Source of the DNA: an uncultured Lachnospiraceae bacterium
GTDB taxonomy: Bacteria > Bacillota > Clostridia > Lachnospirales > Lachnospiraceae
Assembly: GCA_905193085.1 (NCBI GenBank)
Contig: CAJJNI010000030.1
Span: 1 to 16,250 of the forward strand
Reading direction: 5' to 3'
DNA length: 16,250 bases
The notes under the pieces were generated by a model that saw nothing but the letters and a program-made list of their open reading frames with translations, was not told where the DNA came from and ran no database searches. The translations under genes and the position numbers were made by a program. Of the stretch, positions 7,135 to 14,900 are shown piece after piece. How positions within the stretch are numbered: position 1 is the stretch's first letter; each line of letters begins with the position of its first letter.

Positions 7135-7147
7135 AACCTCTGTATGT

Positions 7148-7159
7148 ATTGTATACAAT
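7148..7159. promoter_or_regulatory. 12-bp palindrome just after the activase promoter, possible operator
   Basis: ATTGTATACAAT is a perfect 12-bp palindrome placed about 7-18 bases downstream of the predicted transcription start. Its GTATAC core resembles GntR-type operators, and its position would block RNA polymerase. No regulator gene is adjacent. In AT-rich DNA a palindrome of this size can occur by chance. Confidence 0.4.
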
Positions 7160-7174
7160 TAAGGAGAAATAATT

Positions 7175-10100
7175 ATGTCAAATAATACACCAAAATATAC
7201 TCTTGGAATTGATATTGGTTCCACAACCGTCAAAATAGCAATTCTCAACGAGGAAAATGATTTGCTTTTTGCAGATTATGAACGACACTTTGCCAATATT
7301 CAGGAAACACTTGCACTTCTTTTATCAAAAGCAATTGAAAAGACCGGAGAACTTACTGTTCACCCTGTTATTACAGGTTCCGGCGGACTTACTCTTGCAA
7401 AACATCTTGGAGTACCTTTTGTCCAGGAAGTTATTGCAGTATCCAAAGCGCTTAAAACATTTGCACCTAAAACAAATGTTGCCATTGAATTAGGTGGCGA
7501 AGATGCTAAAATCATTTATTTTGAGGGTGGAAATGTCGACCAGCGTATGAATGGTATCTGTGCCGGTGGTACAGGTTCATTTATTGACCAGATGGCATCT
7601 CTTTTACAGACTGATGCAACAGGTCTTAATACATACGCAAAAGACTATAAGGCAATATATCCTATTGCGGCAAGATGTGGTGTTTTTGCAAAATCTGATA
7701 TCCAGCCATTAATTAATGACGGAGCAACCAAAGAAGATTTATCGGCATCTATTTTTCAGGCAGTTGTAAACCAGACAATAAGCGGTCTTTCATGTGGTAA
7801 ACCAATCAGGGGACATGTCGCATTTCTTGGCGGACCATTACACTTTTTATCTGAGCTAAAAGCTGCATTTGTGAGAACTTTAAATCTTGACGAAGAACAT
7901 ACTATTGTCCCTGAACATTCCCATCTTTTTGCTGCAATGGGTTCTGCAATGAATTATAAAGAAGAAGTCACTGCATCACTTGGTGAAATGAAGCACAGAC
8001 TTGAAGGCCAGATAAAAATGGAATTTGAAGTTGAGCGAATGGAACCTTTATTCAAAGACCAGTCTGACTTTGATACATTTATTGAAAGACATAACAAACA
8101 TAAAGTTAAAACAGCTGACCTTGCTACATATGAAGGTAATGCATATCTTGGAATAGATGCAGGTTCTACCACTACAAAAGTAGCACTTGTAAGTGAAGAC
8201 GGTGATTTATTATATTCATTTTACAGCAGCAACAACGGAAGTCCGCTTGCTACTACTATCCGTTCTTTGAAAGAAATTTATTCGATTTTGCCACAAAAAG
8301 TTAAAATTGTTCATTCATGTTCTACAGGATACGGTGAAGCTTTAATCAAATCAGCATTTATGCTTGATGAAGGCGAAGTTGAGACTGTAGCGCATTATTA
8401 TGCAGCAGCATTTTTTGAGCCTGATGTAGACTGTATTCTCGATATTGGCGGCCAGGATATGAAATGCATCAAAATCAAAAATCACACTGTAGACAGCGTT
8501 CAGCTTAATGAAGCATGTTCATCAGGGTGTGGTTCTTTTATTGAAACATTTGCAAAATCTCTTAACTTTACTGTTGAAAATTTTGCAAAAGAAGCATTAT
8601 TTGCAAAGAATCCTATTGATTTGGGAACAAGATGTACTGTATTTATGAACTCAAAAGTAAAACAGGCCCAGAAAGAAGGCGCTGAAGTATCTGATATATC
8701 AGCAGGTCTGGCTTATTCTGTAATTAAAAATGCACTCTTTAAAGTTATCAAGCTTTCAGATGCAAAAGATTTAGGTAAAAATATAGTTGTTCAGGGTGGT
8801 ACTTTCTATAATAATGCCGTATTAAGAAGTTTCGAGAAAATATCAGGCTGTGAAGCCGTCCGTCCTGACATAGCAGGAATTATGGGGGCATTTGGTGCTG
8901 CTCTTATTGCCAGAGAGCGTCATAAATCAGATTATAAGACAAACATGCTTAATATTGAACAGATTAATGAACTTACGTTCGATACAAAAATGGCAAGATG
9001 TCAGGGCTGTACAAACCACTGCCAGCTCACAATCAACAGATTTTCAGGCGGCAGACAGTTCGTTACAGGAAACCGCTGCGAGCGTGGTCTTGGAAAAGAA
9101 AAGAAAAATGCAGACCTGCCTAACCTTTATGCATATAAATTAAACAGAATTTTTGACTATAAATCATTGGAAGAAACAGAGGCTGCAAGAGGAACCGTAG
9201 GTATTCCGCGTGTTCTCAACATGTATGAAAATTATCCTTTCTGGCACACATTTTTTACAAAGTTAGGATACAGAGTAGTATTATCACCGATTTCAAGCAG
9301 AAAAATATACGAACTTGGTATAGAATCAATTCCGAGTGAATCTGAATGCTATCCGGCAAAACTTGCACACGGACATATAAGCTGGCTGTTAAAACATGAT
9401 ATTAAATTTATTTTCTATCCATGTATTCCGTATGAGCGGACAGAATTTGCCGATGCAGACAATCACTACAACTGCCCTATCGTAACTTCTTATGCTGAAA
9501 ATATTAAAAATAATGTAGAAGAATTAAGAGATGACAGCATAACATTTATGAATCCGTTCCTTGCATTCACTAATGAACAGACTGCCACAAAGCGGTTAGT
9601 TGAAGAATTTACAAAGCTTGGCATTACCTCTTCTGAAATCAAGAATGCTTCTCATGAAGCCTGGACAGAACTTGAAAACGCCCGCAATGATGTAAGAAAA
9701 GCAGGCGAGGAAACTTTAAAATATCTTGAAAAAACAGGAAAACGTGGAATTGTCCTTGCAGGAAGACCTTATCATATCGACCCTGAAATCAATCATGGTA
9801 TTCCGGAAATGATAACTTCATACGGTATTGCGGTCTTAACAGAAGATTCAATTTCTCATCTTGCACCTGTTGAGAGACCACTCATTGTAATGGACCAGTG
9901 GATGTATCACTCAAGATTATATGCAGCTGCAAATTATGTTAAAACAACCGAAAACCTCGATTTAATCCAGTTGAACTCATTCGGCTGCGGATTAGATGCT
10001 GTAACAACAGACTGTGTTAACGATATTTTAACTAATTCGGGCAAAATATATACCGTATTAAAAATTGATGAAGTCAACAATCTTGGAGCTGCAAGAATAC

Positions 10101-11413
10101 GAATCCGTTCTCTTCTTTCAGCAATAAGAGTCCGTGAAGAACGCCACATTGAAAGACATATAGTTCCTGCTAATTTTGAGCGTGTAATATTTACAAAGGA
10201 AATGAAAGAAAATTACACTATTCTTTGTCCTCAGATGTCGCCTATTCATTTCAGCATTATTGAAGCCGCACTTAAATCAGAAGGTTATAATATCGAGCTT
10301 CTTAAAAACGACAACAGAAACGCTGTAAATATGGGACTTAAATATGTTAATAATGATGCATGTTATCCATCACTCATGGTTGTCGGCCAGATTATGGATG
10401 CTGTACTTTCAGGCAAATATGACATGAATAAAACTGCTGTAATAATAACACAGACAGGTGGTGGCTGTCGTGCTTCCAACTATATAGGTTTTATAAGAAG
10501 AGCACTTACAAAAGCAGGTTATCCACAGGTTCCGGTTATTTCTCTTAACCTTAACGGTTTAGAAAAGAACCCTGGCTTCTCATTCACTCCTGTCTTAGTC
10601 AAAAAAGCTTTATTTGGTCTTGTTCTCGGTGATGTATTAATGAGAGTTTTATATCATGTACGCCCATATGAAGTAACAAAAGGTTCAGCAAATGAACTTC
10701 ATGAAAAATTTGATAAAAAATGCCGCGAATATGTTTCACAGAAGACCCCTTCTTTTTCCGGCTACAAAAAACTCTGCCGTGAAATTGTACAGGAATTTGA
10801 CAATTTCCCTGTACTTGATATTAAAAAGCCGCGCGTCGGTGTTGTCGGCGAAATTCTTGTTAAATTTATGCCGGCCGCAAATAACCACCTTGTAGATTTA
10901 CTTGAAGCAGAAGGTGCTGAAGCTGTTGTACCTGATTTACTTGACTTCTTCATGTACTGTTTTAAAAACAGCGAGTTTAAAGCTGATTATCTTGGAACAA
11001 AGAAATCAACCAAACGTTTATGCCGAATTGGAATCAATGCAATGGAAATGTTACGAGGCGCTGCCCACAAAGAACTTGAACGCAGCAAAAACTTTACTCC
11101 TCCTACTCATATTGACACACTTGCCGATATGGCAAAAGATATTGTTTCTCTCGGTAATCAGACTGGAGAAGGCTGGTTCCTTACAGGAGAGATGCTTGAA
11201 CTTATACACAGCGGAACTCCTAATATTGTATGTACACAGCCATTTGCATGTCTTCCAAACCATGTAGTAGGAAAAGGTGTAATAAAAGAATTAAGACATC
11301 AGTATCCTGATTCTAACATTGTAGCAATAGATTATGACCCGGGTGCAAATGAAGTAAACCAGTTAAACAGAAACAAGCTTATGCTTTCAACAGCAAATGA
11401 AAAATTAAAATAA
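7175..11413 (+). CDS. Two-headed 2-hydroxyacyl-CoA dehydratase activase / DUF2229 / dehydratase-like fusion
   Basis: A 1412-residue cytoplasmic protein. Two ASKHA ATPase (BcrAD/BadFG, activase) domains lie in tandem: about 6-262 (LGIDIGSTTVK) and 323-580 (LGIDAGSTTTK). Each keeps both cluster cysteines of the activase family: Cys129 (GICAGGTGSF) and Cys168 (ARCGVF), then Cys448 (EACSSGCGSF) and Cys487 (TRCTVF). One chain can thus build the bridging [4Fe-4S] cluster normally shared by a homodimer. A cysteine set follows at 609, 612, 616 and 635, then a DUF2229 region (about 675-880) with SECYP and FYPCIPYE. The rest resembles dehydratase subunits: CPQMSP (about 1017), NNDACYPSL, GGGCRASNY, and a terminal EGWFLTGEM...CTQPFACLPNH region. 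In known systems the activase uses ATP to push an electron into a dehydratase or double-cubane enzyme. It is a monocistronic gene with no dehydratase neighbour; substrate unknown. Confidence 0.88.
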   Translation: MSNNTPKYTLGIDIGSTTVKIAILNEENDLLFADYERHFANIQETLALLLSKAIEKTGELTVHPVITGSGGLTLAKHLGVPFVQEVIAVSKALKTFAPKTNVAIELGGEDAKIIYFEGGNVDQRMNGICAGGTGSFIDQMASLLQTDATGLNTYAKDYKAIYPIAARCGVFAKSDIQPLINDGATKEDLSASIFQAVVNQTISGLSCGKPIRGHVAFLGGPLHFLSELKAAFVRTLNLDEEHTIVPEHSHLFAAMGSAMNYKEEVTASLGEMKHRLEGQIKMEFEVERMEPLFKDQSDFDTFIERHNKHKVKTADLATYEGNAYLGIDAGSTTTKVALVSEDGDLLYSFYSSNNGSPLATTIRSLKEIYSILPQKVKIVHSCSTGYGEALIKSAFMLDEGEVETVAHYYAAAFFEPDVDCILDIGGQDMKCIKIKNHTVDSVQLNEACSSGCGSFIETFAKSLNFTVENFAKEALFAKNPIDLGTRCTVFMNSKVKQAQKEGAEVSDISAGLAYSVIKNALFKVIKLSDAKDLGKNIVVQGGTFYNNAVLRSFEKISGCEAVRPDIAGIMGAFGAALIARERHKSDYKTNMLNIEQINELTFDTKMARCQGCTNHCQLTINRFSGGRQFVTGNRCERGLGKEKKNADLPNLYAYKLNRIFDYKSLEETEAARGTVGIPRVLNMYENYPFWHTFFTKLGYRVVLSPISSRKIYELGIESIPSESECYPAKLAHGHISWLLKHDIKFIFYPCIPYERTEFADADNHYNCPIVTSYAENIKNNVEELRDDSITFMNPFLAFTNEQTATKRLVEEFTKLGITSSEIKNASHEAWTELENARNDVRKAGEETLKYLEKTGKRGIVLAGRPYHIDPEINHGIPEMITSYGIAVLTEDSISHLAPVERPLIVMDQWMYHSRLYAAANYVKTTENLDLIQLNSFGCGLDAVTTDCVNDILTNSGKIYTVLKIDEVNNLGAARIRIRSLLSAIRVREERHIERHIVPANFERVIFTKEMKENYTILCPQMSPIHFSIIEAALKSEGYNIELLKNDNRNAVNMGLKYVNNDACYPSLMVVGQIMDAVLSGKYDMNKTAVIITQTGGGCRASNYIGFIRRALTKAGYPQVPVISLNLNGLEKNPGFSFTPVLVKKALFGLVLGDVLMRVLYHVRPYEVTKGSANELHEKFDKKCREYVSQKTPSFSGYKKLCREIVQEFDNFPVLDIKKPRVGVVGEILVKFMPAANNHLVDLLEAEGAEAVVPDLLDFFMYCFKNSEFKADYLGTKKSTKRLCRIGINAMEMLRGAAHKELERSKNFTPPTHIDTLADMAKDIVSLGNQTGEGWFLTGEMLELIHSGTPNIVCTQPFACLPNHVVGKGVIKELRHQYPDSNIVAIDYDPGANEVNQLNRNKLMLSTANEKLK

Positions 11414-11443
11414 TTGGGACTTTTGACCCCAATATCATATTAT

Positions 11444-11490
11444 TGCAGTTAAATTTATTTGTAGTTATAATTCTGCTTAATTTAACTGCA
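11444..11490. repeat. 12-bp inverted repeat downstream of the activase gene
   Basis: TGCAGTTAAATT (11444-11455) and its exact complement AATTTAACTGCA (11479-11490) are 23 bases apart. There is no T run after it on either strand, so it is not a standard terminator. Region 11414-11702 has no gene and carries this repeat, the terminator at 11515-11562, the repeat at 11614-11650 and the direct repeats at 11657-11710. Confidence 0.6.
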
Positions 11491-11514
11491 GGTTCTGCTA
11501 TTATAAAACTGTGC

Positions 11515-11562
11515 AAAAAAAAGATTGTATATCGTGAATTTCACAATATACAATCTTTTTTT
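11515..11562 (+). terminator. Strong bidirectional terminator
   Basis: A 17-bp stem with one mismatch (11522-11538 with 11540-11556) is flanked by eight A on the left (11515-11522) and seven T on the right (11556-11562). It should end the activase transcript on the plus strand and can also stop minus-strand transcripts from the pectate lyase gene, whose stop lies about 145 bases away. Confidence 0.9.
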
Positions 11563-11613
11563 GCAGGCAGTCCTCAAAATCTGTATTTGCACGAGACCAC
11601 TCCGGCTGCCTTA

Positions 11614-11650
11614 AACTATAAGAAACACGCTTTGCATATTTCTTATAGTT
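11614..11650. repeat. 12-bp inverted repeat near the pectate lyase 3' end
   Basis: AACTATAAGAAA (11614-11625) and its exact complement (11639-11650) flank a 13-base loop. Neither side has a T run, so it may be an RNA-stability hairpin on the pectate lyase mRNA rather than a terminator. Confidence 0.55.
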
Positions 11651-11656
11651 ATCTGG

Positions 11657-11710
11657 CTTAGAATCATTCTGTTTTATTTTCTTAGAATTATTCTAAATTG
11701 TTTTATTTTA
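11657..11710. repeat. Imperfect tandem repeat CTTAGAAT(C/T)ATTCT...GTTTTATTTT
   Basis: Copy 1 is 11657-11680 and copy 2 is 11681-11710. They differ by one C/T change and a 5-base AAATT insertion. Copy 2 contains the hairpin TTAGAA-TTA-TTCTAA (11682-11696) and overlaps the last codons of the pectate lyase gene. The TTAGAA...TTCTAA pattern recurs upstream of that gene at 14817-14835. Confidence 0.55.
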
Positions 11711-14700
11711 ATTCAATTATTCCAAGTGCAGCTTTTAATACCAAACTGCAGTCTGTTAATGTAATCTTTCCATCACCATCTACGTCAGCATAAGTTGTAG
11801 CTTCATCTGACAGATTTTCAATGCCTAGTGCAGCTCTTAATACAACTAATGCGTCCTGTAAATCTACTTTACCGTCCATATTTGCATCACCCAGTTCAAA
11901 TTTTGGCTGTGGTGTTGGTGTTATATCCGGTGTAGCAGTTGGTGTTACTGTAGGTGTTTCTGTTGGTGGAACTGTAGGTGTTACTGTAGGTGTTACATCC
12001 GGTGACTGTGTTGGTGGAACAACTGTAGGTGTTGGTGTAGGTGTAGGTGTAACTACATCACCTGCAACGACAGCTTCACAAGTTGAAACATAACCCCAGT
12101 TCATTGTCTTTGCTTCGATAACTGCTGTTCCTTCTCCTACTGCTGTAACATTACCATTTTCATCAACCGTTGCAACATTTGTATCTGACGATGTCCAGTA
12201 AATCTTCTGGTTTGTTGCATCAGCAGGCACTACTGCCGCTGCTAAGCTTACTGAATCACCGGCTTTTAAAGATGAACCAAGTGCTGATGAATCAAGAGTG
12301 ATTCCTGTTACAGGAACTGCAGCATTTTCAACTTTAAGCTTTTTATAATCAACTGATAACTGCTGATATCCTACACGGTTTGCCTTAAACTTAGATGTAA
12401 CATTAATTCCAAGATTTCTGCCTTTCTTAACTGCCTGGAATTCACCGGTTGTCTTATCTAAAATATTTAATGATGTTGTCAGTGAATTCCATACAACATC
12501 TGTGTTATCAACACCTGCAGGTGATACTACTGCTGATAAAGTGAAAATATCGCCTGTATAGATTGTTGAAGGAATATTTTTAATATCAATTGAAGAAGGT
12601 GAAGGGGTTACTGAAACTTTACATTCAGCAGTAAAATCACCTAATTTAACAGTAATTGTTGTTTCACCATACTTATGAGGTGTAACAAGACCACAGTTAC
12701 TTACCGTTGCAACACTCTCATCTGATGATGTCCATACCAAATCAGCAGCAACACTCTTTGAGTTTGACGGAAGAATTGTAGCAGAAAGCTGTAAATGTTC
12801 TCCTTCGTCCATATAAATTGCAGCTTCTGATTTATCTAACTTAACGCCAGTTGCATCTGCTAAATCTGACTCATCTATTAAATCAACTTCAAAATCAGAT
12901 GAATATGAAGTCTTTAACCAGTCGCTTGCAGACATTTTAACTTTATTAAATCCACTGTATTTATTAGTTGTATCTTCTACCGTGTCTAATGGGAATGTCT
13001 GATAATCATAAGTGAGCTTATCATACTTTTCAAGTGCTACAGCTTCGTTGGTAATTCCTTCGGCATCATATGCTTTCTTTATTGCAAGATTATGCCATGA
13101 AAATCCTATGGACTGGTCTTTCCAGTTAAAGCATGTTGTAAAGCCATTATTTCCATTATTGTCTGTTATATTACCTTCATATGCTTCGCTGTTGCTGTTA
13201 TTCTGTACTTTTGAATTTACAATCGCAACATAATTATAATCAAAATATGCATGGTATGGCGAGTTCATATTTGCAAGTCCGTCTTTCTGATACTGTTCAC
13301 CAGGAACAGGCTGGCTTACATTCTGCCAGACACATGTATCAGCAGCAATTGATGCTCCGTTTCTTGCATTCATAGTTCTCTCTAACTTACCTGAACTTAC
13401 ACCTGCATCTGACAACTGCTGTGCAATAGTCTTACCTTCTGAATTTTTAATTGTATTAATAAGGCTTAAACTATGTTCTGTACCATAATCATTGATGTAG
13501 CAGTTATAAAGGTGTCCCACACCACCACGAATCATAGGAACACGCTGTCCAACATTCCAATACTGATTATATCCTAAAGAAAGCTCAATTCTTTCATTGG
13601 CATCTGTCTTGTCAAAATTTGGATATGTCTTAATTGTACCAAATGCTGAGCCGGCACTAAATCCATTTACTTTAAGCCAGTTTTTAAGGTCGTTTGTAAT
13701 ATTGCTAAGAGAAGCTTCAGTATATGTCATTCCGTCCGAATAATCAAACTGATAATTGCCATTTTCATCATAATCAGCAACAAGCCATGTATCTTTATCT
13801 CCAGCACCGCAAAGATGAACCTTTGAATGATATGCCATATATTCCATAATGTCTTCAACTGACATTCCGTTATCACGCATAATTCTGTATGCTGTGAATG
13901 CAAGATTTTTGTTATTCTGTTCTTTGCTTTCCTGATAGAGCTGCTCCATATACATAGCAGTCTTATAAATCATGCTTCCAACTGACTGGTCTGTATCTCC
14001 GACTTTACACCATGTAATTGAAATGCCTTCAGCACCATTTTCAATATCAACACAGCCATCAAATCCAAGACCAAAAGAACAGTGATCAAACCATACATTC
14101 TTTGAACCATTAATTTTAACAGGAGACCAGCCTACTCTTTTATGGTTTCCTTTACCACCTGTAGAACCAAATCCACTTCCACCTGTGTAATCGTCCCATT
14201 CCCAAACTTCATTTATTGAAATGTTACGCATTACTAAATCATTTACAGAACTCTGAAGCTGGAACTGTGCATGACGGATTGTGTTACCTAACTGTGAAAA
14301 AATAGTCAAACCATCAATATCACTGAGTCTCATATCAGAAAGACCTGTTTCTAATAATGTAGGATTTGACAAAGGTGTGAATGCAAGACTGTCAATACCT
14401 GAATAAGCACTGATAAATGCAGAACCCGCAGATTTAGCTTCATCACTTAATTCCCACCAGCCAAGATTCATATCAGCTTTAAGTTCAATTACTTTTACTA
14501 TACCTTTTTTAGCATCAGTAAGGGCTTTGAAAAATTCTACTTCATTATTAACTACTCTGTACTCTTCATCGCCTTCTTTGTACTGTGAACGGTCTTTAAC
14601 ATTTGCAGCTGCAAAACCTGATGCTGAGAAAAATGAACCGTCGAAAGCTTTTTCAATACTTGTCTTCTTAAGTTCAGAATCTGTCTTTGAGCCTGAACCT

Positions 14701-14789
14701 GTAGCTGCTGCAAATACCGGCAGTGAAGTCATACTGAGACTTAATGCTGCTGACAATGCAATAGCAATAATTTTTTTGAATTTTCTCAT
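11703..14789 (-). CDS. Secreted pectate lyase (PL1-like) with Ig-like domains and dockerin
   Basis: A 1028-residue exported enzyme predicted to cut homogalacturonan by calcium-dependent beta-elimination. The signal peptide is residues 1-28 (ends VFAAA). The beta-helix catalytic part (about 75-640) shows VWFDHCSF (232-239), DGCVDIENGAEGISIT (244-259) and QRVPMIRGGVGHLYNCYI (415-432), matching the RxPxxR...H.YN motif of family 1 lyases; Arg416 is the likely base. The barrel is longer than simple PL1 enzymes, with an insert around 270-400. Three Ig-like domains follow (about 643-727, 728-824, 825-909); the first and third carry the WTSSDxxVATV signature of BIG2. A Pro/Thr linker spans 910-962. 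The type I dockerin spans 963-1028, with loops DANMDGKVDLQD and DVDGDGKITLTD. The ATG at 14789 sits 7 bases after AAAGGAGG; a TTG one codon upstream is too close. The gene follows araA. Confidence 0.88.
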   Translation of the reverse strand: MRKFKKIIAIALSAALSLSMTSLPVFAAATGSGSKTDSELKKTSIEKAFDGSFFSASGFAAANVKDRSQYKEGDEEYRVVNNEVEFFKALTDAKKGIVKVIELKADMNLGWWELSDEAKSAGSAFISAYSGIDSLAFTPLSNPTLLETGLSDMRLSDIDGLTIFSQLGNTIRHAQFQLQSSVNDLVMRNISINEVWEWDDYTGGSGFGSTGGKGNHKRVGWSPVKINGSKNVWFDHCSFGLGFDGCVDIENGAEGISITWCKVGDTDQSVGSMIYKTAMYMEQLYQESKEQNNKNLAFTAYRIMRDNGMSVEDIMEYMAYHSKVHLCGAGDKDTWLVADYDENGNYQFDYSDGMTYTEASLSNITNDLKNWLKVNGFSAGSAFGTIKTYPNFDKTDANERIELSLGYNQYWNVGQRVPMIRGGVGHLYNCYINDYGTEHSLSLINTIKNSEGKTIAQQLSDAGVSSGKLERTMNARNGASIAADTCVWQNVSQPVPGEQYQKDGLANMNSPYHAYFDYNYVAIVNSKVQNNSNSEAYEGNITDNNGNNGFTTCFNWKDQSIGFSWHNLAIKKAYDAEGITNEAVALEKYDKLTYDYQTFPLDTVEDTTNKYSGFNKVKMSASDWLKTSYSSDFEVDLIDESDLADATGVKLDKSEAAIYMDEGEHLQLSATILPSNSKSVAADLVWTSSDESVATVSNCGLVTPHKYGETTITVKLGDFTAECKVSVTPSPSSIDIKNIPSTIYTGDIFTLSAVVSPAGVDNTDVVWNSLTTSLNILDKTTGEFQAVKKGRNLGINVTSKFKANRVGYQQLSVDYKKLKVENAAVPVTGITLDSSALGSSLKAGDSVSLAAAVVPADATNQKIYWTSSDTNVATVDENGNVTAVGEGTAVIEAKTMNWGYVSTCEAVVAGDVVTPTPTPTPTVVPPTQSPDVTPTVTPTVPPTETPTVTPTATPDITPTPQPKFELGDANMDGKVDLQDALVVLRAALGIENLSDEATTYADVDGDGKITLTDCSLVLKAALGIIELK
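11909..12057 (-). repeat. Coding microsatellite: Thr-Pro linker repeat
   Basis: Within the pectate lyase gene this stretch is built of short GGTGT(A/T) and ACTGTAGGTGTT-like units that encode Thr-Pro-Thr-Val-rich linker sequence. Tandem arrays like this can gain or lose units by slippage, changing the reach between the Ig-like domains and the dockerin without breaking the frame. Confidence 0.7.
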
Positions 14790-14900
14790 CAAAATACCTC
14801 CTTTTAATTATAAGGCTTAGAACATTTCGTTCTAATCCTTTGGAGTAAAATATTACCCCAGTGTACATAAATATTTGTTTTTGCAACTTTAAATAATTTA
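14790..14900 (-). promoter_or_regulatory. araA-pectate lyase spacer with TTAGAAC/GTTCTAA inverted repeat
   Basis: A 7-bp perfect inverted repeat, TTAGAAC-ATTTC-GTTCTAA, lies at 14817-14835, about 28 bases before the pectate lyase ATG, just ahead of the AAAGGAGG ribosome site. A weaker 7-bp hairpin (one G-U) lies at about 14842-14859. No convincing promoter pair and no T-run terminator are seen, so transcription may run through from araA, with the repeat acting as an operator or RNA structure. Confidence 0.45.

Noticed and set aside
11414..11702. Possible CRISPR array or attachment site from the repeats
   Set aside because: There are only two imperfect direct repeats without unique spacers, no cas genes and no integrase or recombinase nearby.
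11821..12093. Plus-strand open frame rich in Gly-Val repeats
   Set aside because: It is the complement of the Thr-Pro linker of the pectate lyase; the repeat composition alone keeps it open.
14836..14895. Promoter for pectate lyase using TTGCAA and TAATAT
   Set aside because: The two boxes are 25 bases apart, too far for a sigma-A promoter.
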